A model generated the notes under the pieces. It was not told where the DNA came from. It ran no database searches and worked only from the letters and a program-made list of their open reading frames with translations. The position numbers and the translations under genes were made by a program. Below, in pieces: positions 47,052 to 55,500 of a DNA stretch of 64,000 nt. Location of the stretch: the NCBI RefSeq assembly GCF_026420845.1, contig NZ_JAOWCB010000004.1:273960-337959 (forward strand), written 5' to 3'. Numbering within the stretch: position 1 is the stretch's first letter; every line of letters starts with the position of its first letter. The DNA comes from Streptomyces sp. PR69 (GTDB lineage Bacteria; Actinomycetota; Actinomycetes; Streptomycetales; Streptomycetaceae).

Positions 47052-47074
47052 GGGGTGGGGTGGGGTGGGGTGGG
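47052..47074 (+). other. G-quadruplex-type tract
   Basis: GGGGT repeats four times and ends in GGG, giving five consecutive G-runs separated by single T residues. It lies between the 3' end of the RidA gene and the MFS promoter region. Such a tract can fold as a G-quadruplex on the plus strand. The remaining bases of 46931-47078 show nothing else. Confidence 0.6.
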
Positions 47075-47078
47075 CGGC

Positions 47079-47477
47079 TCAGGGGAGCACTGCGAAGCCG
47101 TCGAGCTCCACGAGCGCCGGGTCGTCCCAGAGTCGTACGACGCCGATGACGGCCATCGCCGGGTAGTCGCGGCCGGCGAGCCGCCGCCAGATCCGGCCCA
47201 GTTCGGGTGCGTGCGCGCGGTAGTCGGCGACGTCCGTGGCGTAGACGGTGACCCGGGCGAGGTCGTGCGGGGCGCCGCCCGCCGCGGCGAGGGCGGTGAG
47301 CAGATTGGCGAGAGCGGTCTCGAACTGCTCGGGCAGCGTGTCGCCGACGACGCCGCCGCGGCCGTCGAGCGCGGTCTGCCCGGCCAGGAACACCACGCGC
47401 GAGCCGGTGGCGACGACGGCATGCGAGAAGCCCGCGGGCGGGGAGAGTTCGGCGGGGTTACGGCGGTCGAGACTCAT
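47079..47477 (-). CDS. RidA-family protein (enamine/imine deaminase)
   Basis: This 132-residue RidA/YjgF-type protein has VVFLAGQTALDGRGGVVG, FETALANLLTALAAAGGAPH, RVTVYATDVADYRAH and the end PALVELDGFAVLP. The family hydrolyses reactive enamine/imine intermediates. Its start overlaps the acyl-CoA dehydrogenase stop (ATGA). A RidA-like gene is also part of the 2-aminobenzoate operon of Azoarcus evansii, as I recall it, where ring-amino intermediates are formed. That fits the ligase and monooxygenase nearby. Confidence 0.88.
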   Translation of the reverse strand: MSLDRRNPAELSPPAGFSHAVVATGSRVVFLAGQTALDGRGGVVGDTLPEQFETALANLLTALAAAGGAPHDLARVTVYATDVADYRAHAPELGRIWRRLAGRDYPAMAVIGVVRLWDDPALVELDGFAVLP

Positions 47478-49426
47478 ACGGCCCCCTCCGCGGGCCCCTC
47501 GCCGGACGGCCCCTCCTCAACGGGCCCCTGCCCGGCGGGTCCTGCCGTGACGGGCCCCTGCCCGGCGGGTCCTGCCGCCGCACGCCCGGCCTGCACGGGC
47601 CGCTCCCTGACGGGTCCTGCCGTAACGGGCCCTGGCGTGACGGGCCCTGGCACGGCGGACGCCTGCCCGGCGGAACCCCGCACGGCAGGGCCAGCCTCCG
47701 CGCACCCGGCCTGCACGGGCCGCTCCCTGACGGACCCTGGCACGGCGGGCCCCTGCCCGGCGGAACCCCGCTCGGCAGGACCCGCCTCCGCGCACCCGGC
47801 CTGCACGGGCCGCTCCCTGACGGACCCTGGCGTGACGGGCCCCCGCACGGCAGGACCCGCCTCCGCGCACCCGGCCTGCGCCGGCCGCTCCCTGACGGAC
47901 CCTGGCGTGACGGGCCCTGGCATGGCGGGCCCCCGCACGGCAGGACCCGCCTCCGCGCACCCGGCCTGCGTCGGCCGCTCCCTGGCGGGGTCTAGCTCCG
48001 CGGGTTCCCCGCCGGGCGGGGACTTCTCGGGCGGGCGCGGCCCGGCCGGGGGCTGTCCTCCTCTGTCCGGAGACAGTCCCGTGCCGTGCGAGGGAGGCGC
48101 TCCCCCGGTCCGCTCGGCGGCCGGGGCGAAACCGGCGCCCGATGCCGTGCCGGCGGCCAACGGCCGCCCGGCCGGGGCCGCGCCCCCGGAGGCACCGCCG
48201 CCCCCGGCCCGCCCGGCGCCCGATGCGAACCCCGCAGGGAACGCATCCGGGGCCGGGGCCGGGGCCCCGGAAGGCCCGCCGGGCCCGGACGTGGAACCGG
48301 CGGGAGACCCGTCGGCGGATGCGTACAGGCGGCGGGCGATGACCGTGCGCTGGACCTCGGTGGCGCCCTCGTAGATCCTGGGCGCCCGCACCTCGCGGTA
48401 GAGGTGTTCCAGCAGATGTCCGCGCCGCAGCGCCCGCGCACCGTGCAGCTGGACGGCCGCGTCCACCACATACTGGGCCGTCTCCGTGGCCAGCAGCTTC
48501 GCCATCGCCGAGCGGGCGGGGACATCGGCGGCCCCGTCGTCGTACGCGGCGGCCGCGGCATAGACGAGGAGCCGGGCCGCCTCGGTGCGGGTGGCCATCT
48601 CGGCGACCGTGTGGCCCACGGACTGGAGGTCCTTGAGCGGTCCGCCGAAGGCGGTGCGGGTCGCGGTGTGCGCCAGGGCGGCGTCCAGGGCGGCCTGCGC
48701 CATGCCGACGGCGAACGCGCCGACGCTGGGGCGGAAGAGGTCAAGCGTGCGCATGGCCACCCGGAAGCCGCGGTCTGCCCGGCCCAGGACGTCGTCGGGT
48801 CCGACCGGCACACCGTCGAAGACGAGCGTGCCGATGGGGTGCGGGGAGAGCATCTCCAGCGGGGCGCCGGTCAGCCCCGGCCGGCCGGCCGGGACGAGGA
48901 AGGCGGTGATGCCGCGGGCCCCGGCCCCCTCGGCCGTGCGGGCGAAGACGGTGTAGAAGTCGGCCTCCGGCGCGTTGGAGATCCAGCACTTCTCGCCGCT
49001 GAGCCGCCAGCCGGGGCCGTCCGGCACGGCCTTGAGTGCCAGGGCGGCCGCGTCCGAGCCGGCGTCCGGCTCGCTGAGCGCGAAGGCGGCGACGGCGCGC
49101 CCGGCGGTCACCTCGGGCAGCCACCGTTCCCGCTGCGCCTCGGTGCCCGCCTGGTGGACCGGGGCCGCCCCCAGTCCCTGGAGGGCGAGGGCGGTCTCGG
49201 CCTCCGTACAGCCATGGGCGAGGGATTCGCGCAGCAGGCACAGTTCCAGCGCTCCTCCGGTGAACACCCTTCTGAGCAGGCCCAGTTCGCCGAGTGCGGC
49301 GAGGAGCGGGCGGTTGACCCGGCCGGGCTCGCCCGCCTCGGCGAGCGGCCTGAGCCGTTCGGCGGCGAGCGTACGCAGCTGGGCGCACCAGGCGGTCTGC
49401 ACCGGATCGAGTGAGAATGCGGACAT
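47474..49426 (-). CDS. Acyl-CoA dehydrogenase with long repetitive C-terminal tail
   Basis: Residues 1-375 are an ordinary flavin acyl-CoA dehydrogenase: AFALSEPDAGSDAAALALKA, WRLSGEKCWISNAPEADFYT, DLFRPSVGAFAVGMAQAALD, and RIYEGATEVQRTVIARRLY, whose Glu is the usual catalytic base. The family normally stops about here. Instead about 270 residues follow that are low-complexity (Gly, Ala, Pro), then five units built on RERPVQAGCAEAGPA, each with a cysteine. The tail is continuous with the enzyme frame and precedes a coupled RidA gene. It likely oxidises a CoA thioester in aromatic breakdown. The tail's role is unknown. Confidence 0.85.
   Translation of the reverse strand: MSAFSLDPVQTAWCAQLRTLAAERLRPLAEAGEPGRVNRPLLAALGELGLLRRVFTGGALELCLLRESLAHGCTEAETALALQGLGAAPVHQAGTEAQRERWLPEVTAGRAVAAFALSEPDAGSDAAALALKAVPDGPGWRLSGEKCWISNAPEADFYTVFARTAEGAGARGITAFLVPAGRPGLTGAPLEMLSPHPIGTLVFDGVPVGPDDVLGRADRGFRVAMRTLDLFRPSVGAFAVGMAQAALDAALAHTATRTAFGGPLKDLQSVGHTVAEMATRTEAARLLVYAAAAAYDDGAADVPARSAMAKLLATETAQYVVDAAVQLHGARALRRGHLLEHLYREVRAPRIYEGATEVQRTVIARRLYASADGSPAGSTSGPGGPSGAPAPAPDAFPAGFASGAGRAGGGGASGGAAPAGRPLAAGTASGAGFAPAAERTGGAPPSHGTGLSPDRGGQPPAGPRPPEKSPPGGEPAELDPARERPTQAGCAEAGPAVRGPAMPGPVTPGSVRERPAQAGCAEAGPAVRGPVTPGSVRERPVQAGCAEAGPAERGSAGQGPAVPGSVRERPVQAGCAEAGPAVRGSAGQASAVPGPVTPGPVTAGPVRERPVQAGRAAAGPAGQGPVTAGPAGQGPVEEGPSGEGPAEGAV
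47580..47998. repeat. Five-copy DNA tandem repeat inside the acyl-CoA dehydrogenase gene
   Basis: CCCGGCCTGCACGGGCCGCT or a close variant recurs near 47588, 47709, 47799, 47874 and 47964, with spacings of about 75-120 bp. Each is preceded (plus strand) by GCCTCCGCGCA-type sequence. Units differ by in-frame insertions of smaller GGGCCCTGG-type modules, so the frame of the dehydrogenase stays open throughout. Confidence 0.85.
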
Positions 49427-49554
49427 TCGTGGCCCACTCCCTACGCCGCTATCGCGGACCGTTGACTGTCGTCACCATCACGATACGCTCCCTGTGCGAA
49501 GCCGCGACGCCACCATGACAAGGCCCGCCACCACGGCAAGGGGGGCGAACGACC
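49427..49554. promoter_or_regulatory. Divergent promoter region, dehydrogenase and ligase genes
   Basis: The two genes are transcribed away from each other from this 128-base gap. GTCGTCACCATCACGATACG near 49472 resembles GCCGTCATCTATACGCGATA upstream of the enoyl-CoA hydratase gene (near 55568). A shared operator for the PaaX-type regulator encoded nearby is possible, but the similarity was found by eye and is weak. Confidence 0.3.
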
Positions 49555-51183
49555 ATGGAGCTGACACCCTCGGCCCATCTCGACACCTTCGCGCGCGACC
49601 GCCTGCCGCCGCCCGCCCAGTGGCCCGATCTGCTGTACGGACCGCCCGGTCCGGTCTATCCCCAGCGGCTGAACTGCGGCGCGGAGCTGCTGGACGCCAC
49701 GGTCGAGCGCTTCGGGCCCGGCCGGCCGGCATTCCGCACCGGCGACGGCGAACGATGGACCTACGGGCAGCTCCGCGAGCACGTCGACCGGATCGCACAT
49801 GTGCTGACGGACCGTCTGGGCGTGGTGCCCGGCAACCGCGTCCTGCTCCGCGGGCCGACCACCCCCCGGCTGGCCGCCTGCTGGCTGGCGGTGCTGAAGG
49901 CGGGCGCGGTGGCCGTCACCGTACTGGCCCAGCAGCGCGCCCCCGAGCTGCGGACGATCTGCGAACTCGCCGAGGTCAGCCATGCGCTGTGCGACGAGCG
50001 GTCGCTGGAGGGCCTGAGGGAGGCCAAGGCGCCCGGACTGCACATCACCCCGTACGGCTCCGACGGCCCGGACGATCTGCTGCACCTGGTCGCCGAGGCC
50101 CCGCGGACTCCGTACCCGGCTGTGCCGACCGCGGCCGATGATGTGGCGCTGATCGCCTTCACCTCCGGCACCACCGGTCGGCCCAAGGGCTGTCTGCACT
50201 TCCACCGCGATGTGCTGGCCGTCGCCGACACCTTCTCCGCCCAGGTGCTGCGCCCGGAGCCCGACGACATCTTCGCGGGCAGCCCGCCGCTGGGCTTCAC
50301 CTTCGGCCTCGGCGGGCTGGTCGTCTTCCCGATGCGGGCGGGCGCGTCCGCGCTGCTGCTGGAGCAGGCGGGTCCGAAGCAGTTGCTTCCGGCGATCGCG
50401 GAACACCGGGTGTCGGTGCTGTTCACCGCGCCCACCGCCTACCGGGTGATGCTGGAGAGCCTCGCGCAGGACGGCGCCGGGCACGATCTCGGTTCGCTGC
50501 GGCGCTGTGTGTCGGCCGGGGAGAACCTCCCGGCGGCCACCTGGCGGGCCTGGCACGAGCGGACCGGACTGCGGATCATCAACGGCATCGGCGCGACCGA
50601 ACTGCTGCATATCTTCATCGCCGCCGCAGACGAGGCGATCCGGCCCGGCACGACCGGCCTGCCCGTCCCGGGCTGGCAGGCGCGGATCGTGGACTCCTCC
50701 GGCCGCCCCGTGCCGGACGGCGAGCCCGGACTGCTGGCCGTGCGCGGCCCGGTCGGCTGCCGCTATCTGGCCGATCCACGCCAGACGGAATATGTGCGGG
50801 ACGGCTGGAATCTCACCGGCGACACCTATGTACGGGAGCCGGACGGCTACTTCCGCTATGTCGCCCGCGCCGACGACATGATCATATCGGCCGGGTACAA
50901 CATCGCCGGGCCGGAGGTCGAGGAGGCCCTGCTGCACCATCCGGATGTCGCGGAAGCCGCGGTCGTGGGCCGCCCGGACGAGCTGCGCGGCCAGATCGCC
51001 GTGGCGTATGTGGTGCTCCGGGAGGGCGTGGAAGCCGGGGACGACGCCGCCGAGGCGCTGAACACGGCGGTACGGGAGCGGCTCGCCCCGTACAAGTGCC
51101 CGCGCTCCATCGTCTTCCTCGACGCCCTGCCGCGCACCGCGACCGGGAAGCTCCAGCGTTTCAGGCTGCGGGACCTTCGATGA
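49555..51183 (+). CDS. Aryl-CoA ligase, probably 2-aminobenzoate-CoA ligase
   Basis: This 542-residue AMP-forming ligase activates an aromatic acid to its CoA ester. It has the P-loop [20 protein letters not shown], the aryl-site strand PLGFTFGLGGLVVFPMRAGA, INGIGATELLHIFIAA, and the C-terminal FLDALPRTATGKLQRFRLRD with the adenylation lysine. HFHRD and IGATELLHIF are typical of the benzoate-CoA ligase group. With the two-domain monooxygenase/reductase, enoyl-CoA hydratase and RidA nearby, 2-aminobenzoate is the likeliest substrate; benzoate or salicylate are alternatives. Confidence 0.85.
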   Translation: MELTPSAHLDTFARDRLPPPAQWPDLLYGPPGPVYPQRLNCGAELLDATVERFGPGRPAFRTGDGERWTYGQLREHVDRIAHVLTDRLGVVPGNRVLLRGPTTPRLAACWLAVLKAGAVAVTVLAQQRAPELRTICELAEVSHALCDERSLEGLREAKAPGLHITPYGSDGPDDLLHLVAEAPRTPYPAVPTAADDVALIAFTSGTTGRPKGCLHFHRDVLAVADTFSAQVLRPEPDDIFAGSPPLGFTFGLGGLVVFPMRAGASALLLEQAGPKQLLPAIAEHRVSVLFTAPTAYRVMLESLAQDGAGHDLGSLRRCVSAGENLPAATWRAWHERTGLRIINGIGATELLHIFIAAADEAIRPGTTGLPVPGWQARIVDSSGRPVPDGEPGLLAVRGPVGCRYLADPRQTEYVRDGWNLTGDTYVREPDGYFRYVARADDMIISAGYNIAGPEVEEALLHHPDVAEAAVVGRPDELRGQIAVAYVVLREGVEAGDDAAEALNTAVRERLAPYKCPRSIVFLDALPRTATGKLQRFRLRDLR

Positions 51184-51205
51184 CCGCGGGCTCTAGAGTG
51201 ATCGC

Positions 51206-52015
51206 GTGGCCGAGCAGCACACCCCCCGCTCCCTGATCGTCACCCTGTACGGCGCGTACGGACGCGAACGGCCGGGGCCGTTTCCCGTGGCCGAACTCAT
51301 CCGGCTGCTCGCGGCCCTCGGCGTGGACGCCCCGTCCGTACGCTCCTCCGTCTCCCGGCTCAAGCGCCGCGGACTGCTGGTCGCCGAGCGTACGGCGGAG
51401 GGGGCCGCGGGCTACGCCCTGTCCGCGGACGCCCGGCAGCTCCTCGACGACGGCGACCGGCGGATCTTCGCCCGTACCTCCCCCGAGCTGTCCGAGGGCT
51501 GGGTGCTCGCGGTGTTCTCGGTGCCCGAGTCGGAGCGGCACAAACGCCATCTGCTGCGCTCCCGGCTGTCCCGGCTGGGCTTCGGCTCCGCCGCGCCGGG
51601 CGTGTGGATCGCACCGGCACGGCTGTACGAGGAGGCCCGGCACACGCTGCGGCGGCTGCAACTCGACCCGTATGTGGAGCTGTTCCGCGGCGAGCATCTG
51701 GGCTTTGCGCCGACGGAGGAGGCGGCGGGGCGCTGGTGGGATCTGACGGCCATCGCCAAACAGCACGAGCAGTTCCTCGATCTGCACGAGCCGGTGCTGC
51801 GGGCCTGGGAGGCCCGCGAGGACACCCCGCCCGAGGAGGCGTACCGGGACTATCTGACGGCGCTGGACTCCTGGCGCCGTCTGCCGTACGCCGACCCCGG
51901 GCTGCCGGAGGCGCTGCTGCCGCGAGGCTGGCCGGGTGGGCGCTCGGCGGAGGTCTTCGCGAGGCTGCATGGGCGATTGCGGGATGCGGGGGCGGGGTTC
52001 GTCGACGCGCCGTAG
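51206..52015 (+). CDS. PaaX-family transcriptional repressor
   Basis: This 269-residue regulator has an N-terminal winged helix (SLIVTLYGAYGRERPGPF, then SVRSSVSRLKRRGLLVAERT) and the PaaX domain (WVLAVFSVPESERHKRHLLR, SRLGFGSAAPGVWIAPARL). PaaX proteins repress aromatic-CoA pathways and are released by the CoA ester inducer. The GTG start lies 23 bases after the ligase stop, so the two are co-transcribed. It is the obvious regulator of the surrounding catabolic genes, with the ligase product as a plausible inducer. Confidence 0.9.
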   Translation: MAEQHTPRSLIVTLYGAYGRERPGPFPVAELIRLLAALGVDAPSVRSSVSRLKRRGLLVAERTAEGAAGYALSADARQLLDDGDRRIFARTSPELSEGWVLAVFSVPESERHKRHLLRSRLSRLGFGSAAPGVWIAPARLYEEARHTLRRLQLDPYVELFRGEHLGFAPTEEAAGRWWDLTAIAKQHEQFLDLHEPVLRAWEAREDTPPEEAYRDYLTALDSWRRLPYADPGLPEALLPRGWPGGRSAEVFARLHGRLRDAGAGFVDAP

Positions 52016-52258
52016 GCGCCTTTTCCCCTACCCTCCCCCTACGCCCTGGGGGCGTGGGGCGACCCCCACTTCCCGTAACTGGGGGCTTTCGCCCCCAGAC
52101 CCCCTGTACGGCCTTCGGCCGTATCCTCAAACGCCGGACGGGCTGGAAAATCCAGCCCCGCCTGGGGGTACCCCCGGACGGAGTCTGGGGGAGATTGAGG
52201 CGCGGGGGTTCGGGGGCGGAGCCCCCGGAAACGGGGGCTGGGGCTTCAGCCCCAGGGC
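52016..52258. terminator. Hairpin-dense region between converging genes
   Basis: No gene lies here. At least five short hairpins follow one another: CTGGGGGCTTTCGCCCCCAG (52079), ACGGCCTTCGGCCGT (52110), GGCTGGAAAATCCAGCC (52141), GGGGGCGGAGCCCCC (52213) and CTGGGGCTTCAGCCCCAG (52238). It includes one copy of a 68-bp repeat. It should terminate both the PaaX transcript and the oppositely oriented monooxygenase transcript. Confidence 0.65.
52161..52228 (+). repeat. 68-bp G+C-rich repeat, plus-strand copy
   Basis: This segment recurs in inverted orientation at 54591-54658 with only two mismatches by my count. The two copies flank the monooxygenase/reductase gene. It resembles the hairpin-forming intergenic repeats common in Streptomyces genomes. 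Here it lies in non-coding sequence. Confidence 0.8.
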
Positions 52259-54676
52259 TTAAGGGTCCAGGGTGAGGCGGGGCTTGGGGGCGTCGGTGCG
52301 GCCCGTAGGGGGTTTGCGGCTGCCCGCGCGGTACGGCGGCGGCCAGGGCGCGGCCTCGCCCGTGTACTCCTGGTCGGCCGCCGCGTGCAGGGTCCAGTGC
52401 GGATCGTAGAGGTGGGGGCGGGCCAGGGCGCACAGATCGGCCCGGCCGGCCAGCAGGAGCGAGTTGACGTCGTCCCAGGAGGAGATCGCGCCCACGGCGA
52501 TCACGGGGATGTGCAGCTCGTTGCGGATGCGGTCGGCGTAGGGCGTCTGGTACGAGCGGCCGAACTCGGGGCGCTCCTGAGGGACGACCTGCCCTGTGGA
52601 CACGTCGATGGCGTCCGCGCCGTGGGAGGCGAAGGCACGGGCGATCTCGACGGCGTCGTCCGCTGTGGTGCCGCCCGGGAACCAGTCGACGGCCGAGATG
52701 CGGACCGTCATCGGCCTGTCGTCGGGCCAGCGCTCGCGTACGGCGTCGAACACTTCGAGGGGGTAGCGGAGGCGGCGGGCGAGACTGCCGCCGTAGGCGT
52801 CGGTGCGGTGGTTGGTCAGCGGGGAGAGAAAGCCGGAGAGCAGATAGCCGTGGGCGCAGTGGAGTTCGAGGAGGTCGAACCCGGCGTGCGCGGCGCGCCC
52901 CGCCGCGGCGGCGAACTGCTCGCGGATCTCGCCGAGCCCGGCGCGGTCCAGCGCGTGCGGGACCTGGTTGACCCCGGCGCGGTACGGCAGCGGTGAGGCG
53001 GCGGTCAGCGGCCAGTTGCCGTGGTCCAGCGGCTGGTCGATGCCCTCCCACATGACCTTGGTGGAGCCCTTGCGGCCCGAGTGGCCGAGTTGTACGCCGA
53101 TGGCCGTGCCGGGCGCGCTGGTGTGGACGAAGTCGGTGATGCGCCGCCAGGCGGCGCCCTGAGCGGGGGTGTAGAGGCCGGCGCAGGCGGGGGTGATCCG
53201 GCCCTCGGGGCTGACGCACACCATCTCGGTCATCACCAGACCCGCGCCGCCGAGGGCGCGGGCGCCGAGGTGGACGAGGTGGAAGTCTCCGGGGAGGCCG
53301 TCCTCGGCGGCGTACATGTCCATGGGCGAGACGACGACGCGGTTGCGCAGCGTCAGACCGCGCAGCCGGAAGGGGGTGAACATCGGGGGTGTGCCGGGCG
53401 GGCAGCCGAAGTCGCGCTCCACGGCATCGGTGAAGGCGGGGTCGCGGAGCCTGAGGTTGTCATGGGTGACCCGGCGGCTGCGGGTGAGCAGGTTGAAGGC
53501 GAACTGGCGGGGCGGCTGGCCGAGATAGCCGCCGAGCTCCTCGAACCAGCGCAGGCTCGCGGCCGCGGCGCGCTGGGTTGACTCGACGACGGGGCGGCGC
53601 TCCGCCTCGTATGCGGCGAGGGCGTCGGGGAGCGTGGGCTGTTCCTCGATGCACGCGGCGAGCGCGAGCGCGTCCTCGACGGCGAGTTTGGTGCCGGAGC
53701 CGATGGAGAAGTGGGCGGTGTGCGCGGCGTCGCCGAGCAGCACGGTGTTGCCGTGGGTCCAGCGGTCGTTGACAACGGTGCGGAAGGCGGTCCAGGCGCT
53801 GTTGTTGCCGCGCAGCGGGCGGCCGCCGAGGGCATCGGCGAAGATCTTGGCGCAGCGCTCGGCGGACTGCTGCTCGTCGCAGTCCGCGAGGCCCGCGGCG
53901 CGCCAGACCTCCTCGCGCATCTCCACGATGACGGTGGAGGCGCCGGGCTGGTTCCCCGGCCCGGAGGGCCTCGCCGCGGGGCGGCGGCGGGCGTAGGGGT
54001 AGGCGTGGAGCTGCATCACGCCGTGCTCGGTCTCGGCGATCTCAAAGCGGAACGCGTCGAACGCGAAGTCGGCGGCGAGCCATATATAGCGGCAGCGGTG
54101 GGAGGTGATCCGCGGGCCGAAGGCTTCGGGGTGTGCGGAGCGGGTGGTGCTGTGCACCCCGTCCGCGGCGATGACGAGGTCGTGTGTGCGGGCGAGTTCC
54201 GCGGCGGGCGGGGCGGGTGTACGGAAGCGGAGCTCCACGCCGAGCCCGCGGCAGCGCTCGTGCAGTATCTGGAGGAGCCGGCGTCTGCCGAGGGCGGCGA
54301 AGCCATGGCCGGTGGAGGTGAGGGTGCGGCCGCGGCAGACGATGTCGATGTCGTCCCAGCGGACGAACTCGCGGCGGAGCGCGCGGTAGACGGCGGGGTC
54401 GGCGTGCTCGATGCCGCCGAGGGTCTCGTCGGAGAGGACGACGCCGAAGCCGAAGGTGTCATCGGGGGCGTTGCGCTCATAGACGGTGACGGCGCGCGTG
54501 GGGTCGAGCCGCTTGAGCAGCGCGGCGGCGTAGAGGCCGGCGGGGCCGCCGCCGATGACGGCGACGCGGAGGGCGAGGGTGGGCGCCGTACCGGGGGCTC
54601 CGCCCCCGGACCCCCGCGCCTCAAACTCCCCCAGACTCCGTCCGGGGGTACCCCCAGGCGAGGCTGATTCCTTCAC
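52259..54676 (-). CDS. Two-domain aryl-CoA monooxygenase/reductase (2-aminobenzoyl-CoA monooxygenase/reductase type)
   Basis: This 805-residue fusion has a flavin monooxygenase at about residues 30-420 (LRVAVIGGGPAGLYAAALLK, LVIAADGVHST, NTVLLGDAAHTAHFSIGSG) and an old-yellow-enzyme reductase at about 430-780. The latter shows VVVSPMDMYAAEDG, HSGRKGSTKVMWEG, FDLLELHCAHGYLLSGFLSP and NHRTDAYGGSLARR. The same order is known from 2-aminobenzoyl-CoA monooxygenase/reductase and salicylyl-CoA 5-hydroxylase-like proteins, which hydroxylate and reduce the ring of an aryl-CoA. The only usable start is GTG 54676, overlapping the hydratase stop. As a result the first ~25 residues (ASPGGTPGRSLGEFEARGSG) are the translation of an intergenic-type repeat. 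Confidence 0.88.
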   Translation of the reverse strand: MKESASPGGTPGRSLGEFEARGSGGGAPGTAPTLALRVAVIGGGPAGLYAAALLKRLDPTRAVTVYERNAPDDTFGFGVVLSDETLGGIEHADPAVYRALRREFVRWDDIDIVCRGRTLTSTGHGFAALGRRRLLQILHERCRGLGVELRFRTPAPPAAELARTHDLVIAADGVHSTTRSAHPEAFGPRITSHRCRYIWLAADFAFDAFRFEIAETEHGVMQLHAYPYARRRPAARPSGPGNQPGASTVIVEMREEVWRAAGLADCDEQQSAERCAKIFADALGGRPLRGNNSAWTAFRTVVNDRWTHGNTVLLGDAAHTAHFSIGSGTKLAVEDALALAACIEEQPTLPDALAAYEAERRPVVESTQRAAAASLRWFEELGGYLGQPPRQFAFNLLTRSRRVTHDNLRLRDPAFTDAVERDFGCPPGTPPMFTPFRLRGLTLRNRVVVSPMDMYAAEDGLPGDFHLVHLGARALGGAGLVMTEMVCVSPEGRITPACAGLYTPAQGAAWRRITDFVHTSAPGTAIGVQLGHSGRKGSTKVMWEGIDQPLDHGNWPLTAASPLPYRAGVNQVPHALDRAGLGEIREQFAAAAGRAAHAGFDLLELHCAHGYLLSGFLSPLTNHRTDAYGGSLARRLRYPLEVFDAVRERWPDDRPMTVRISAVDWFPGGTTADDAVEIARAFASHGADAIDVSTGQVVPQERPEFGRSYQTPYADRIRNELHIPVIAVGAISSWDDVNSLLLAGRADLCALARPHLYDPHWTLHAAADQEYTGEAAPWPPPYRAGSRKPPTGRTDAPKPRLTLDP
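54591..54658 (-). repeat. 68-bp G+C-rich repeat, minus-strand copy inside a coding N-terminus
   Basis: This is the inverted partner of 52161-52228. It lies between the GTG start and the Rossmann motif of the monooxygenase, where no ATG, GTG or TTG codon in frame could replace that start. The repeat is therefore translated, adding a Gly-rich leader to the enzyme. Confidence 0.8.
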
Positions 54677-55500
54677 CGGCCCCGCCACTCGGGCGCGCGC
54701 TTCGCCGTGAACGCCGCGTGGAACTCCGCGTAGTCCTCCCCCTTCATCAGCAGCGCCTGCGTCGACGCGTCCAGTTCGACCGCCGCCGCGAGCGGCATGT
54801 CCAGCTCCGCCGTGAGGAGGGCTTTCGTCTGGGCCTGGGCGAGGGCCGGGCCGTCGGCGAGACGGCGGGCGAGGGCGGCGGCGCGGGCGGGGGCCTGGGA
54901 GGCGGGGGTCAGTTCGCTGATGAGGCCGATGCGCTCGGCCTCCGCGGCGTCGACCGGTTCGCCCAGCATCAGCAGGCGGGTCGCATGGCCGAGGCCGACG
55001 ACGCGGGGCAGCAGATAGGCAGCGCCCATGTCGCCCCCGGAGAGCCCCACTTTGGTGAAGAGGAAGGCGAACCGGGCCGACGGGTCGGCGACGCGGAAGT
55101 CGGCGGCGAGGGCGAGCACCGCGCCCGCGCCGGCCGCGACGCCGTGGACGGCCGCGACGACGGGGAAGGGACATTCGCGCACCGCCCGCACGACCTGGCC
55201 GGTCATCCGGTTGAAGTCCAGCAGCTGTGCGGCGTCCATGGAGAGCGTCGCGCCGATGATCTCGTCGACGTCGCCGCCGGAGCAGAAGCCGCGGCCCTCG
55301 CCGCCCAGGACGAGAGCGCGTACGGACCGCTCGCGGGAGAGTTCGGACAGCAGATCGCGGAGATCCGCATATGCGCCGAAGGTGAGCGCGTTGAGCTTCT
55401 CGGGGCGGGCGAGGGTGACGGTCGCGACGCCGCCGTCCGTCGTCAGCCGCAGGTGACGCCATTTCTCGGTGCTCTGCGCGGAACCGGTGAAGGGGCTCAT
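54673..55500 (-). CDS. Enoyl-CoA hydratase/isomerase family protein
   Basis: This 275-residue crotonase-fold enzyme has the oxyanion-hole segments LVLGGEGRGFCSGGDVDEII and FPVVAAVHGVAAGAGAVLAL, then FLFTKVGLSGGDMGAAYLLP, with the glutamate position often used by hydratases replaced here by Asp in GGDMG. That suggests a hydrolase or isomerase-like variant, or ring-cleavage chemistry. It is first in a two-gene operon with the monooxygenase/reductase (GTGA overlap), so it probably handles the non-aromatic CoA product. Confidence 0.88.
   Translation of the reverse strand: MSPFTGSAQSTEKWRHLRLTTDGGVATVTLARPEKLNALTFGAYADLRDLLSELSRERSVRALVLGGEGRGFCSGGDVDEIIGATLSMDAAQLLDFNRMTGQVVRAVRECPFPVVAAVHGVAAGAGAVLALAADFRVADPSARFAFLFTKVGLSGGDMGAAYLLPRVVGLGHATRLLMLGEPVDAAEAERIGLISELTPASQAPARAAALARRLADGPALAQAQTKALLTAELDMPLAAAVELDASTQALLMKGEDYAEFHAAFTAKRAPEWRGR

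Noticed and set aside
47580..47998. CRISPR-like appearance of the five repeated units
   Set aside because: Spacings differ, intervals are themselves repetitive and G+C-rich, and the whole tract stays in the acyl-CoA dehydrogenase frame. No cas genes are present.
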